Counted from the first letter of the stretch, positions 1 through 5,559 are shown. The stretch: 5,559 bases of DNA from Bacteroidia bacterium (GCA_025450095.1 JANWID010000086.1:1-5559); one strand, 5' to 3'. Notes: generated by a model not told the origin, from the sequence alone. Made by a program: numbers and translations.

Positions 1-1
1 A

Positions 2-412
2 AACAGCAGTGTAAGTCAGTTTTTCCTGGGAGGGGGCTGGGCGTATGAGGAATATTTATTCGGCGTGTACAAAGGCATGCTTAATAAGCTGGGTCACATT
101 GGAGGTGTTCATAATTCATACCTGGGCATTTGGTTGAATACAGGGATAATCGGGCTCATTCTATGGTTTTATGGTTTCTTCCGGTGTATTTTCACTGCGG
201 CACGATATTCCTTCCTTGCCATGCCGCTGGCGTATGCAGCGTTGTTTTCCGCGTTCATCGAATCGTGGCTTTTGGGCTCACTGAATCCCTTCACAATTAT
301 TTTTATTTCTCTGATTACTTACATCACCATGGCACCGGGAACAACTGAAGCTGTGGAATCCACAGACATTTCTGTGGGAAAAAGCCTGATAAATCCTTTA
401 GCCCCGCAATAA
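2..412 (+). CDS. O-antigen polymerase/ligase-like membrane protein, C-terminal part (5' end outside window)
   Basis: The frame is open from base 2 to the TAA at 410-412 and encodes the last 136 residues of a protein that starts upstream. A GTG at 65 falls inside this open frame and is very unlikely to be the true start. A short glycine-rich, aromatic stretch leads to the motif VHNSYL (visible residues 36-41), followed by a hydrophobic segment (about 41-65) and a second hydrophobic region (about 71-110). The tail is polar. A His-Asn-x-Tyr-Leu motif in a periplasmic loop just before a membrane helix is typical of the O-antigen ligase/polymerase (Wzy/WaaL, Wzy_C) superfamily. Polymerases and ligases cannot be separated from this fragment. 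Its place next to glycosyltransferases and an acyltransferase makes a repeat-unit polymerase the better guess (inference). The stop codon directly abuts the next ATG, so the two genes are probably co-transcribed and translationally coupled. Confidence 0.8.
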   Translation, partial: NSSVSQFFLGGGWAYEEYLFGVYKGMLNKLGHIGGVHNSYLGIWLNTGIIGLILWFYGFFRCIFTAARYSFLAMPLAYAALFSAFIESWLLGSLNPFTIIFISLITYITMAPGTTEAVESTDISVGKSLINPLAPQ

Positions 413-1594
413 ATGAAAACGGGAAACGAAAAGCCGGTGGTGATGATTTTTTTGGACTGGTATCTTCCCGGTTTTAAGGCAGGCGGACCTGTACGGACAG
501 CTGTGAATATGGTGGCAAGGCTTCGGAATGATTTTGATTTCAGAATCGTTACCCGCAATACCGATCTGAATGAAACCAAACCTTATCCTGGAATTAAAAG
601 TGATTCCTGGGTTACGGCACCCGATGGAATTCCTGCATATTATTTTTCACAAAGACAGCTATCACTGCGAAATATCAAAAAACTGATATTGGATATTCAA
701 CCCGATGCGGTACATCTGAATAGTATGTTTTCATTTTATTTCACCATGCTGCCATTGCTTGTACTTAAGAATTCAGGAATAGTGTGCAGGGTGGTCCTGG
801 GTCCGCGTGGTATGCTCAGCAGCGGGGCGCTGTCGATAAAACCACTGAAGAAAAAGCTTTTTCTGGGAGCAGCAAAAACATTCGGGCTTTTCCGAAATGT
901 AACCTGGCATGCATCAACTCCTGTTGAAAGAGAAGAAATTTATAAAACCTTCGGTAAAAATATTCCGGTGCAGCTGGCTATTGACCTGGCTCCGGAAATC
1001 AAAATCAGGAAATTAATTCGTGAAAAAAAATCCGGATATGCGAAGTTGTATTTCCTTGGCAGGGTGAGCGAAGTAAAAAACCTGTTGTTCAATATCCGGG
1101 TCCTGAAAAATCTTTCTACAGAATGTTCCGTTGATTTTCATATCTACGGACCGGTAGAAGAGCCTGCTTACTGGGAATTGTGCAAGAAGGAAATTGAATC
1201 CCTTCCCGAAAATGTTCGTGTGACCTATAAGGGGAATCTTGATAATTCCCTGCTTCATGAAACATTACGTGATTACCACTTTCTTTTCCTGATGACGAAA
1301 AACGAAAATTACGGACACGCTATTGTTGAAAGCCTGGTAGAAGGGTGCCCGGTTATTATAAGTGACCGGACACCATGGAGAAATCTTTCTTCGCGTAAAG
1401 CAGGTTGGGATCTGAGCATTGATCAAACAGAACCGGTTACACGGGTTATTGAAGAAACCTGCCGTATGAACCAGGAAACTTATACGCTCTGGTCTGAAAA
1501 TGCCGGGATGATGGCCGACAGTATTGTAAACAACCCGCAATCATTGCTTGACAATAAAAAACTATTTCATACATCCGGTGCCGTTACTGGTTAA
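413..1594 (+). CDS. Glycosyltransferase, GT4-like (GT-B fold)
   Basis: This 393-residue cytoplasmic or membrane-associated enzyme is predicted to transfer a sugar from a nucleotide-sugar donor onto a growing polysaccharide repeat unit. The N-terminal domain carries YLPGFKAGGPVR (17-28), a glycine-rich loop near the start as in GT4 enzymes, then HLNSMFS (101-107) and LGPRGMLSSGAL (129-140). The C-terminal donor-binding domain opens with FLGRVSEVKNL (214-224), a GR...K phosphate-binding pattern. It contains ENYGHAIVE (298-306), the family E-x7-E motif (E298, E306), and GCPVIIS (311-317). The length is normal for the family. The ATG follows the preceding TAA with no spacer, no Shine-Dalgarno is visible, and re-initiation from the upstream gene is likely. 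Sugar, linkage and acceptor cannot be read from sequence. An A8 tract at 1023-1030 is a possible slippage site. Confidence 0.88.
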   Translation: MKTGNEKPVVMIFLDWYLPGFKAGGPVRTAVNMVARLRNDFDFRIVTRNTDLNETKPYPGIKSDSWVTAPDGIPAYYFSQRQLSLRNIKKLILDIQPDAVHLNSMFSFYFTMLPLLVLKNSGIVCRVVLGPRGMLSSGALSIKPLKKKLFLGAAKTFGLFRNVTWHASTPVEREEIYKTFGKNIPVQLAIDLAPEIKIRKLIREKKSGYAKLYFLGRVSEVKNLLFNIRVLKNLSTECSVDFHIYGPVEEPAYWELCKKEIESLPENVRVTYKGNLDNSLLHETLRDYHFLFLMTKNENYGHAIVESLVEGCPVIISDRTPWRNLSSRKAGWDLSIDQTEPVTRVIEETCRMNQETYTLWSENAGMMADSIVNNPQSLLDNKKLFHTSGAVTG

Positions 1595-1645
1595 TTCAAA
1601 AGTAATTCGGAACCCGAAAAGTATCATATCACCCTTAAAAGATAA

Positions 1646-2740
1646 ATGGAAAAAGCGCCATTAAATAAGTGTTTGTTTCTCTTTCAGGAGCTTGCAGGTT
1701 ATACGGTAGCCTGCCTGAAAAAGCTTGCATCAGATTTTCCTGCTGAAGTTCATGTATTCAGGTACCCGGTGAACCAGGTTGCGCCTTTTCATTTTTCACT
1801 GGAAGATAAAAATCTCTTTATTTACGACAGACCCGGATATACCGATGAAGAGCTGGAGAAAAAAATCGAATCCATCCGGCCGGACCTTATCCTTGCCGGA
1901 GGTTGGAGCGATAAAGGATATATGCGGATCTGTAAAAAGTATAAAAACTCCATTCCTGTAATACTGGGATTCGATAATCCGTGGCGAGGAACTCCGAAAC
2001 AATATGCAGCATCGTTGATTGGTCCTTTATTTATTCACAAATATTTTAACGAATGCTGGGTTGCGGGCCAACCACAAAGAGTTTTTGCACGTAAGCTGGG
2101 ATTCCGAAATGAAAAAATAAAAGATGATGTGTACTCATGTGATTACGATTATTTCCACATGCTTTATCAGCGTTTCCGCGATGCAAAAAAATCGGCTTTC
2201 CCGAAAAGGATAATTTTTGTGGGAAGATACACGAAGCTAAAAGGGGCTTCAGAACTCTGGAAAGCTTTTGTAAACTTCCAGGAACAATCGCCAAATGAAT
2301 GGGAACTCTGGTGCCTGGGCAAGGGCGACCTGGAGCATGAATTCCCGGTGCATGATAAAATACGAAACCTCGGATTTATTCTGCCTGAAAATATGGGACC
2401 TGTAATTGAAGGTACCGGGGTTTTTATATTACCCAGTCATTACGAACATTGGGGTGTGGTGGTACATGAGTTCGCTGCCGCGGGATTCCCTTTGATCTGT
2501 TCCACCACTACTTCGGCAGCGACAGCATTTCTGAAGGATGGCTATAATGGCTTTCTCCATGAACCTTGTAATGTGAATGCCCTTGAAAATATATTTCATA
2601 AAATCAGTAATACGCCTACACACATCCTGGCGGAAATGGGTGACCGTAGCGCAGCTATGGCAGCTTCCATTACGCCTGAAAAATGGTCCCGCAACGTGAT
2701 GAGTTATTTTAAAGATGTTGAAAAAAAACCGGTAGCCTGA
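1646..2740 (+). CDS. Glycosyltransferase, GT4-like (GT-B fold)
   Basis: A second predicted GT-B retaining glycosyltransferase, 364 residues, differing clearly from its upstream neighbour. The N-terminal half includes LILAGGWSDKGY (81-92) and GFDNPWRGTPKQY (108-120), likely parts of the acceptor side. The C-terminal half is the recognisable part: FVGRYTKLKG (191-200) is the GR...KG donor-phosphate motif, PSHYEHWGVVVHE (263-275) holds the E-x7-E pair E267/E275, and AAAGFPLI (277-284) follows as in GT4 enzymes. It probably adds another residue of the same repeat unit at the cytoplasmic face of the inner membrane (inference); donor and linkage are unknown. It lies 51 bp after the previous gene with no promoter-like box between, so an operon is likely. 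The ATG is chosen because the first beta-strand (CLFLFQEL) follows at once. The end contains an A8 tract (2721-2728) just before the stop. Confidence 0.88.
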   Translation: MEKAPLNKCLFLFQELAGYTVACLKKLASDFPAEVHVFRYPVNQVAPFHFSLEDKNLFIYDRPGYTDEELEKKIESIRPDLILAGGWSDKGYMRICKKYKNSIPVILGFDNPWRGTPKQYAASLIGPLFIHKYFNECWVAGQPQRVFARKLGFRNEKIKDDVYSCDYDYFHMLYQRFRDAKKSAFPKRIIFVGRYTKLKGASELWKAFVNFQEQSPNEWELWCLGKGDLEHEFPVHDKIRNLGFILPENMGPVIEGTGVFILPSHYEHWGVVVHEFAAAGFPLICSTTTSAATAFLKDGYNGFLHEPCNVNALENIFHKISNTPTHILAEMGDRSAAMAASITPEKWSRNVMSYFKDVEKKPVA

Positions 2741-2773
2741 TCATACTATCAATTATGTTTCGAAATTTACCAC

Positions 2774-3328
2774 ATGAACGGCAAAACTGACCTGGCAAAA
2801 TTCGACAACCGCTGGTATTCTTCCAGGGTGCCTAAATTCCGGCTGGCATTATGGATAGTTGTTTCATCTGTCTTTTTTCTGAACAGTCTTTCTGTTTTTG
2901 GTTCCTTAAAAAAATTCCTGTTACGTGCCTTTGGCGCCAAAATAGGAAAGGGTGTGGTGATCAAGCAAAGTGTTCGCATCAAATATCCGTGGTTGCTTGA
3001 AATCGGTGATCATGCCTGGATCGGTGAATGTTGCTGGATTGAAAATCATGCAAGGGTTCAAATCGGGAATAATGTATGCCTTTCACAAGGCGCAATGCTT
3101 CTGTGCGGAAATCATGATTTCAAAAAAACTTCCTTTGACCTTCTGGTTGGTGAGATAATTCTTGAAGATGGAGTATGGATCGGTGCACGTTCCCTGGTTT
3201 GTCCCGGTGTAACATGCAAGTCACATGCAGTGCTCAGTGTTGAGTCGGTAGCCAGTAAGGATCTTGATGCATACACCATTTACCGCGGTAATCCTGCTCA
3301 AAAAGTACGGGACCGGGTCATTTCGTAA
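2774..3328 (+). CDS. wcaF: WcaF-type polysaccharide acyltransferase (left-handed beta-helix, hexapeptide repeat)
   Basis: A 184-residue protein with the layout of WcaF-like colanic-acid/exopolysaccharide acetyltransferases. A hydrophobic amphipathic segment (about 23-50) comes first. Isoleucine/valine-spaced hexapeptide repeats run from about 57 to 150 (for example IGKGVV, IGDHAWIGE, IGNNVCL, LEDGVWIGA). The likely catalytic histidine is H114 in CGNHDF, and the C-terminal RGNPAQKVRDR (171-181) is the usual closing motif. Family members use acetyl-CoA to O-acetylate a sugar hydroxyl in the repeat unit; this specificity is known for relatives and inferred here. The length matches the family. 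It follows the second glycosyltransferase by 33 bp on the same strand. No Shine-Dalgarno precedes the ATG. The symbol reflects family resemblance, not proof of a colanic acid pathway. Other trimeric hexapeptide acyltransferases such as serine or maltose acetyltransferase relatives are less likely, given the N-terminal segment. Confidence 0.87.
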   Translation: MNGKTDLAKFDNRWYSSRVPKFRLALWIVVSSVFFLNSLSVFGSLKKFLLRAFGAKIGKGVVIKQSVRIKYPWLLEIGDHAWIGECCWIENHARVQIGNNVCLSQGAMLLCGNHDFKKTSFDLLVGEIILEDGVWIGARSLVCPGVTCKSHAVLSVESVASKDLDAYTIYRGNPAQKVRDRVIS

Positions 3329-3412
3329 CAACATCACTGATTTTTTGCCCGCTGATTCATTTACAGTTGTAAAATATTATTCAAATTAACCCGCTGATCG
3401 GTTCTCAGAAAT

Positions 3413-3420
3413 TACCTTTG
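3413..3420 (+). promoter_or_regulatory. Bacteroidetes -7 promoter box for the GT2 gene
   Basis: TACCTTTG fits the Bacteroidetes -7 consensus TAnnTTTG at all six fixed positions. Transcription would start near 3425-3427, giving a leader of about 25 nt before the TTG at 3452. No TTTG is visible around 3389-3393, where the -33 box should be, so the promoter may be weak or need an activator. The 11-mer covering this box (3411-3421) recurs exactly in the purN promoter on the other strand. Confidence 0.5.
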
Positions 3421-3451
3421 CTTCAGTTTCAGTTTTAACAAGCCGTTTCCC

Positions 3452-4204
3452 TTGAAAATTTCAATCATTACAATAACCTACAACAGTGAACAAACAGTTG
3501 AGGATACGATTCAATCTGTCGTTTCACAGGATTTTCCGGATATTGAATACATTATTGTTGATGGCTTATCAAAAGACGGAACACTGGGTGTTGTAAATGC
3601 TTATACAAAGTATATCAATAAAATAATTTCTGAAAAGGATAAGGGCCTTTATGATGCCCTGAACAAAGGAATTAAAGCTGCTTCAGGTGATGTTATTGGT
3701 TTGTTGCATTCCGATGATGTGTATGCTGACACCAATGTTATTTCAAAGGTGGCTCAACAGTTTGCTGCAAATCCTGAAGTGGAAGGTGTTTATGCCGACC
3801 TGGTTTTTGTTGACCGTAATGATACAAACCGGGTGCTTCGTACCTGGAAAGCCGGAGCGTTTGAACCCGATGCCTTTAAGAAAGGCTGGATGCCGCCTCA
3901 TCCTACTTTTTTCGTTAAAAAATCTGTGTACGATCGTTTCGGAGGATTTAACCTGGATCTTAAACTTTCAGCAGATTACGAATTGATGCTGCGTTTCATT
4001 CACAAGCATGGTATTAAAATTTCTTACCTCCCTGAAACTATTGTAAAGATGAGAATGGGAGGCATCAGCAATACCAGTTTTTTTGTCAAGCTGAAAGCCA
4101 ATATTGAAGATAAGCTTGCCTGGAGGATGAATGATTTAAAACCTGGTTTATTTACAACCCTGAGAAAACCGCTGCATAAGCTGAAACAATATTTTAATAA
4201 ATGA
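3452..4204 (+). CDS. Glycosyltransferase family 2 (GT-A fold), TTG start
   Basis: A 250-residue inverting-type glycosyltransferase. The N-terminus MKISIITITYNSE is the standard first strand of GT2 enzymes. It is followed by VDG (36-38, nucleotide binding), EKDKGLYDALNKGI (61-74), HSDD (86-89, the metal-binding DxD-type site), PPHPTFF (148-154), SADYELMLR (173-181, which carries the likely catalytic acidic residue) and MRMGGIS (200-206). These features resemble the WcaA/WcaE-like GT2 proteins found in exopolysaccharide clusters, but the sugar is unknown. The start is TTG at 3452: the frame is closed upstream by a TGA at 3395-3397 and has no ATG or GTG before the conserved first strand. The 123-bp gap and promoter box suggest it can be transcribed separately from the genes upstream. 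It is the last gene of the cluster and faces purN tail to tail. Confidence 0.9.
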   Translation: MKISIITITYNSEQTVEDTIQSVVSQDFPDIEYIIVDGLSKDGTLGVVNAYTKYINKIISEKDKGLYDALNKGIKAASGDVIGLLHSDDVYADTNVISKVAQQFAANPEVEGVYADLVFVDRNDTNRVLRTWKAGAFEPDAFKKGWMPPHPTFFVKKSVYDRFGGFNLDLKLSADYELMLRFIHKHGIKISYLPETIVKMRMGGISNTSFFVKLKANIEDKLAWRMNDLKPGLFTTLRKPLHKLKQYFNK

Positions 4205-4251
4205 TTTTTTATGATCACTTATGATAAATTTATTATGATAGATCTACCCAA
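4205..4251. other. Convergent gap between GT2 gene and purN, AT-rich with TATGAT repeats
   Basis: This 47-bp gap separates two converging genes. It begins with a run of six T and holds TATGAT at 4210-4215, 4220-4225 and 4234-4239. The last copy can pair with ATCATA at 4251-4256, across the purN stop, to form a weak 6-bp A/T-rich stem with an 11-nt loop. No GC-rich hairpin with a T-run is present on either strand, so no intrinsic terminator is called. Confidence 0.4.
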
Positions 4252-4809
4252 TCATAGCAATCCTTCAATTATCACCGGGAACCATTTCATTTCAAGTTCG
4301 TGAATTTTTCTTTCAATAGATTCCACGGTATCATCTTTTGAAATTGGAGTTTCATATTGTGCGATTATTTCTCCTTCATCAAAATTTTTATTCACATAAT
4401 GTACGGTAATTCCGGTTTTTAAAGTACCGGACAGCAGGACGGCTTCATGAACCCGTTTTCCATACATTCCTTTTCCTCCGAAAGCAGGAAGAAGAGCGGG
4501 ATGAATATTGATGATCTTTCCCCGAAACTGATTTATCAATGATTCCGGTATCAGCCTGAGAAAACCTGCCAGCACAATAATCGACACCTTATTATCATCC
4601 AGAAGTTTCAAAACGCTGCCATTTTCAAAATCTTCCCGGCTCATATAATAAGAAGGTATTTGCAGTTTGCGCATTCTTTCAAAAACAAAAGCGTCTTTCC
4701 GATCCGAAATCATGACCACTACCCTGCCTTTCGGATGCTTCTCAAAATAACGGGCCAGATTTTCAGCGTTAGTACCTGATCCGCTGGCAAAAACAGCAAT
4801 GTTTGTCAT
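4252..4809 (-). CDS. purN: Phosphoribosylglycinamide formyltransferase 1 (GART)
   Basis: This 185-residue cytoplasmic enzyme transfers the formyl group of 10-formyltetrahydrofolate to glycinamide ribonucleotide, the third step of purine synthesis. The N-terminal strand and loop IAVFASGSGTNAENL (4-18) bind the ribonucleotide phosphate. The catalytic triad of the family is present: N101 and H103 in INIHPALLP (100-108), and D144 in FDEGEII (143-149). The folate-site region VLAGFLRLIP (79-88) and GGKGMYGKRVHEAVL (111-125) are also intact. The length is close to that of E. coli PurN. The start is secure: the conserved first strand follows the ATG at once, and the same frame meets a TGA a few codons upstream. 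It is divergent from acpP and convergent with the polysaccharide cluster, so it is transcribed independently. HPALLP replaces the more common HPSLLP, a mild change outside the catalytic residues. Confidence 0.96.
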   Translation of the reverse strand: MTNIAVFASGSGTNAENLARYFEKHPKGRVVVMISDRKDAFVFERMRKLQIPSYYMSREDFENGSVLKLLDDNKVSIIVLAGFLRLIPESLINQFRGKIINIHPALLPAFGGKGMYGKRVHEAVLLSGTLKTGITVHYVNKNFDEGEIIAQYETPISKDDTVESIERKIHELEMKWFPVIIEGLL

Positions 4810-4813
4810 GCCG

Positions 4814-4821
4814 CAAAGGTA
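4814..4821 (-). promoter_or_regulatory. Bacteroidetes -7 promoter box for purN
   Basis: On the reverse strand this reads TACCTTTG, matching TAnnTTTG at all six fixed positions. Only CGGC separates it from the purN ATG at 4809, so the expected transcription start falls on or next to the initiation codon. No clear TTTG lies about 20 bp upstream as a -33 box. Confidence 0.5.
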
Positions 4822-4838
4822 ATTTTATCACCTGTTTC

Positions 4839-4861
4839 CAGGCATCTTTGAAGGATACCTG
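4839..4861. repeat. Imperfect inverted repeat in the purN-acpP divergent region
   Basis: CAGGCATC (4839-4846) and GATACCTG (4854-4861) form an 8-bp dyad with one mismatch around a 7-nt centre. A further ACCTG lies at 4830-4834. The dyad covers the place where the purN -33 contact should be. A T-run (4871-4877) lies 9 nt after the dyad on the forward strand. It could therefore be an operator for purN or a weak terminator for forward antisense transcription; neither is proven. Confidence 0.35.
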
Positions 4862-4928
4862 AATAGCTTGTTTTTTTACTTTTCATGACATCAATATGCG
4901 ACTGATTATCAAATTATTGACAATAAAT

Positions 4929-4960
4929 TTTGATGATTCAACTATAAATTTGTTACTTTG
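4929..4960 (+). promoter_or_regulatory. acpP-fabF promoter, Bacteroidetes type
   Basis: TTTG at 4929-4932 serves as the -33 box and TTACTTTG at 4953-4960 as the -7 box (7 of 8 letters of TAnnTTTG, counting the free positions), separated by 20 bp. This is the spacing expected for the Bacteroidetes primary sigma factor. Transcription would start near 4965, giving a leader of about 25 nt before the acpP ATG. Confidence 0.65.
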
Positions 4961-4990
4961 CGTCCAATTTTAAAAATAATATATAAAGCT

Positions 4991-5227
4991 ATGTCAGACA
5001 TTGCAACACGCGTAAAGGCAATTATTGTTGATAAATTAGGCGTTGACGAAAGTGAAGTACAAACAGAGTCCAGCTTTACCAATGACCTGGGCGCTGATTC
5101 TTTAGATACCGTTGAATTGATTATGGAATTCGAGAAGGAGTTTAATATCGCGATTCCCGATGATCAAGCTGAAAAAATCAGCACCGTAGGACAAGCTGTA
5201 GATTACATTCAGGCAAACGTAAAGTAA
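4991..5227 (+). CDS. acpP: Acyl carrier protein
   Basis: A small acidic protein of 78 residues that carries acyl chains as thioesters during type II fatty acid synthesis and also supplies acyl groups for lipid A and phospholipids. The sequence is a complete four-helix ACP. The phosphopantetheine attachment site is S37 in [17 protein letters not shown] (32-48), followed by [23 protein letters not shown] (51-73), the usual helix III/IV region. The frame is open further upstream with a TTG at 4958, but that start would lie in the promoter -7 box. The ATG at 4991 gives the standard N-terminus and length. No Shine-Dalgarno is seen; the leader is A/T-rich. It is followed after 15 bp by fabF, an arrangement shared with many bacteria. 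It is expected to be highly and constitutively expressed. Confidence 0.97.
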   Translation: MSDIATRVKAIIVDKLGVDESEVQTESSFTNDLGADSLDTVELIMEFEKEFNIAIPDDQAEKISTVGQAVDYIQANVK

Positions 5228-5242
5228 TCACCTTTTCAGCTG

Positions 5243-5559
5243 ATGAAGCTTAAAAGAGTCGTTGTTACAGGGCTGGGAGCCCTGACCCCTCTTGGAAATA
5301 CTGTTTCAGAATATTGGGATGGTCTTGTTAATGGCCGGTCAGGTGCTGCTCCTATAACCCGCTTTGATGCTTCAAAATTTAAAACCCGCTTCGCTTGTGA
5401 GGTAAAAAATTTTGATCCCGGTACCATTCTCGACCGTAAAGAAGCCCGCAAGCTGGATTTATTCAGCCAGTTCGGTCTCGCAGCTGCTATTCAGGCAGTA
5501 GATGATTCCGGTGTGGTAACTCATCCTTCATTTAACCCCGACAGAGTTGGAGTTATCTG
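5243..5559 (+). CDS. fabF: Beta-ketoacyl-ACP synthase II, N-terminal part (runs off window)
   Basis: The first 105 residues of a condensing enzyme that elongates acyl-ACP with malonyl-ACP in fatty acid synthesis. The N-terminus RVVVTGLGALTPLGN (5-19) is the hallmark first strand and loop of KAS I/II. RFDASKFKTRFACEV (40-54) and DRKEARKLDLFSQF (64-77) follow as in FabF. The catalytic Cys-His-His residues lie beyond the window and cannot be checked. The start ATG, 15 bp after the acpP stop, gives the normal N-terminus. Linkage to acpP favours FabF over FabB. It is presumably co-transcribed with acpP from the promoter at 4929-4960. Confidence 0.95.
   Translation, partial: MKLKRVVVTGLGALTPLGNTVSEYWDGLVNGRSGAAPITRFDASKFKTRFACEVKNFDPGTILDRKEARKLDLFSQFGLAAAIQAVDDSGVVTHPSFNPDRVGVI

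Noticed and set aside
65..412. A complete 115-residue protein starting at GTG 65
   Set aside because: The same frame is open to the window edge and the upstream residues continue the loop before the HNSYL motif, so this is the tail of a larger membrane protein.
319..579. Reverse-strand open frame across the end of the membrane protein and start of the first glycosyltransferase gene
   Set aside because: It lies antisense to two well-supported genes, has no recognisable motif and no start signal.
1023..1030. A8 tract in the first glycosyltransferase gene as a phase-variation or frameshift switch
   Set aside because: The tract is short and encodes an ordinary Glu-Lys-Lys stretch; the gene is intact and nothing around it suggests programmed shifting.
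2754..2761. TATGTTTC as a -7 box for the acyltransferase gene
   Set aside because: It misses the final G of TAnnTTTG, has no -33 partner, and lies in a 33-bp gap inside a likely operon.
4205..4256. Bidirectional terminator between the GT2 gene and purN
   Set aside because: Only a 6-bp A/T stem with an 11-nt loop can be drawn and it is not followed by a T-run in either direction.
4917..4948. TTGACA (4917-4922) and TATAAA (4943-4948) resembling a sigma-70 promoter ahead of acpP
   Set aside because: The spacing is 20 bp, too long for a 17-bp sigma-70 promoter, and the overlapping TTTG / TTACTTTG pair fits Bacteroidetes rules much better.
4958..4990. Upstream TTG start extending acpP by 11 residues
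   Set aside because: The TTG is part of the promoter -7 box, and the extension is absent from ordinary ACPs; the ATG at 4991 gives the standard N-terminus.

Overview
The window looks like chromosomal DNA from a member of the Bacteroidetes (Bacteroidota). Three things point there. All starts lack a Shine-Dalgarno sequence. Promoter candidates have the Bacteroidetes form, with a -7 box TAnnTTTG. The core block purN (reverse) / acpP-fabF (forward) is an arrangement I recall from this phylum. The species cannot be named from the sequence alone.

Region 1 (about 2-4204, all forward) is the end of a surface or exopolysaccharide biosynthesis cluster. It begins inside a polytopic membrane protein of the O-antigen polymerase/ligase type (C-terminal 136 residues). 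Two GT4-type glycosyltransferases, a WcaF-type hexapeptide-repeat acyltransferase and a GT2 glycosyltransferase follow. The first five genes are tightly packed: the first two touch with no spacer, and the next gaps are 51 and 33 bp. The GT2 gene is set apart by 123 bp, which hold a good promoter candidate and a 9-bp direct repeat. Its only possible start is TTG. In the inferred pathway, the glycosyltransferases build a lipid-linked repeat unit on the inner face of the inner membrane, the WcaF-like enzyme adds an acyl (probably acetyl) group, and the membrane protein polymerises or transfers the product outside. No flippase, initiating transferase or export gene is visible; they would lie upstream.

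Region 2 (4205-4251) is a 47-bp AT-rich convergent gap with no convincing terminator.

Region 3 (4252-5559) is housekeeping. purN (purine synthesis) is on the reverse strand. A 181-bp divergent promoter region separates it from acpP and the 5' part of fabF (fatty acid synthesis), which runs off the window. The acpP promoter has both boxes at textbook spacing. The purN -7 box lies only 4 nt before its ATG, which suggests a leaderless or nearly leaderless mRNA.

I see no new biological system here: no CRISPR, mobile element, RNA gene, toxin-antitoxin pair or defence gene. The points of interest are regulatory details and the junction between variable polysaccharide genes and the core genome.
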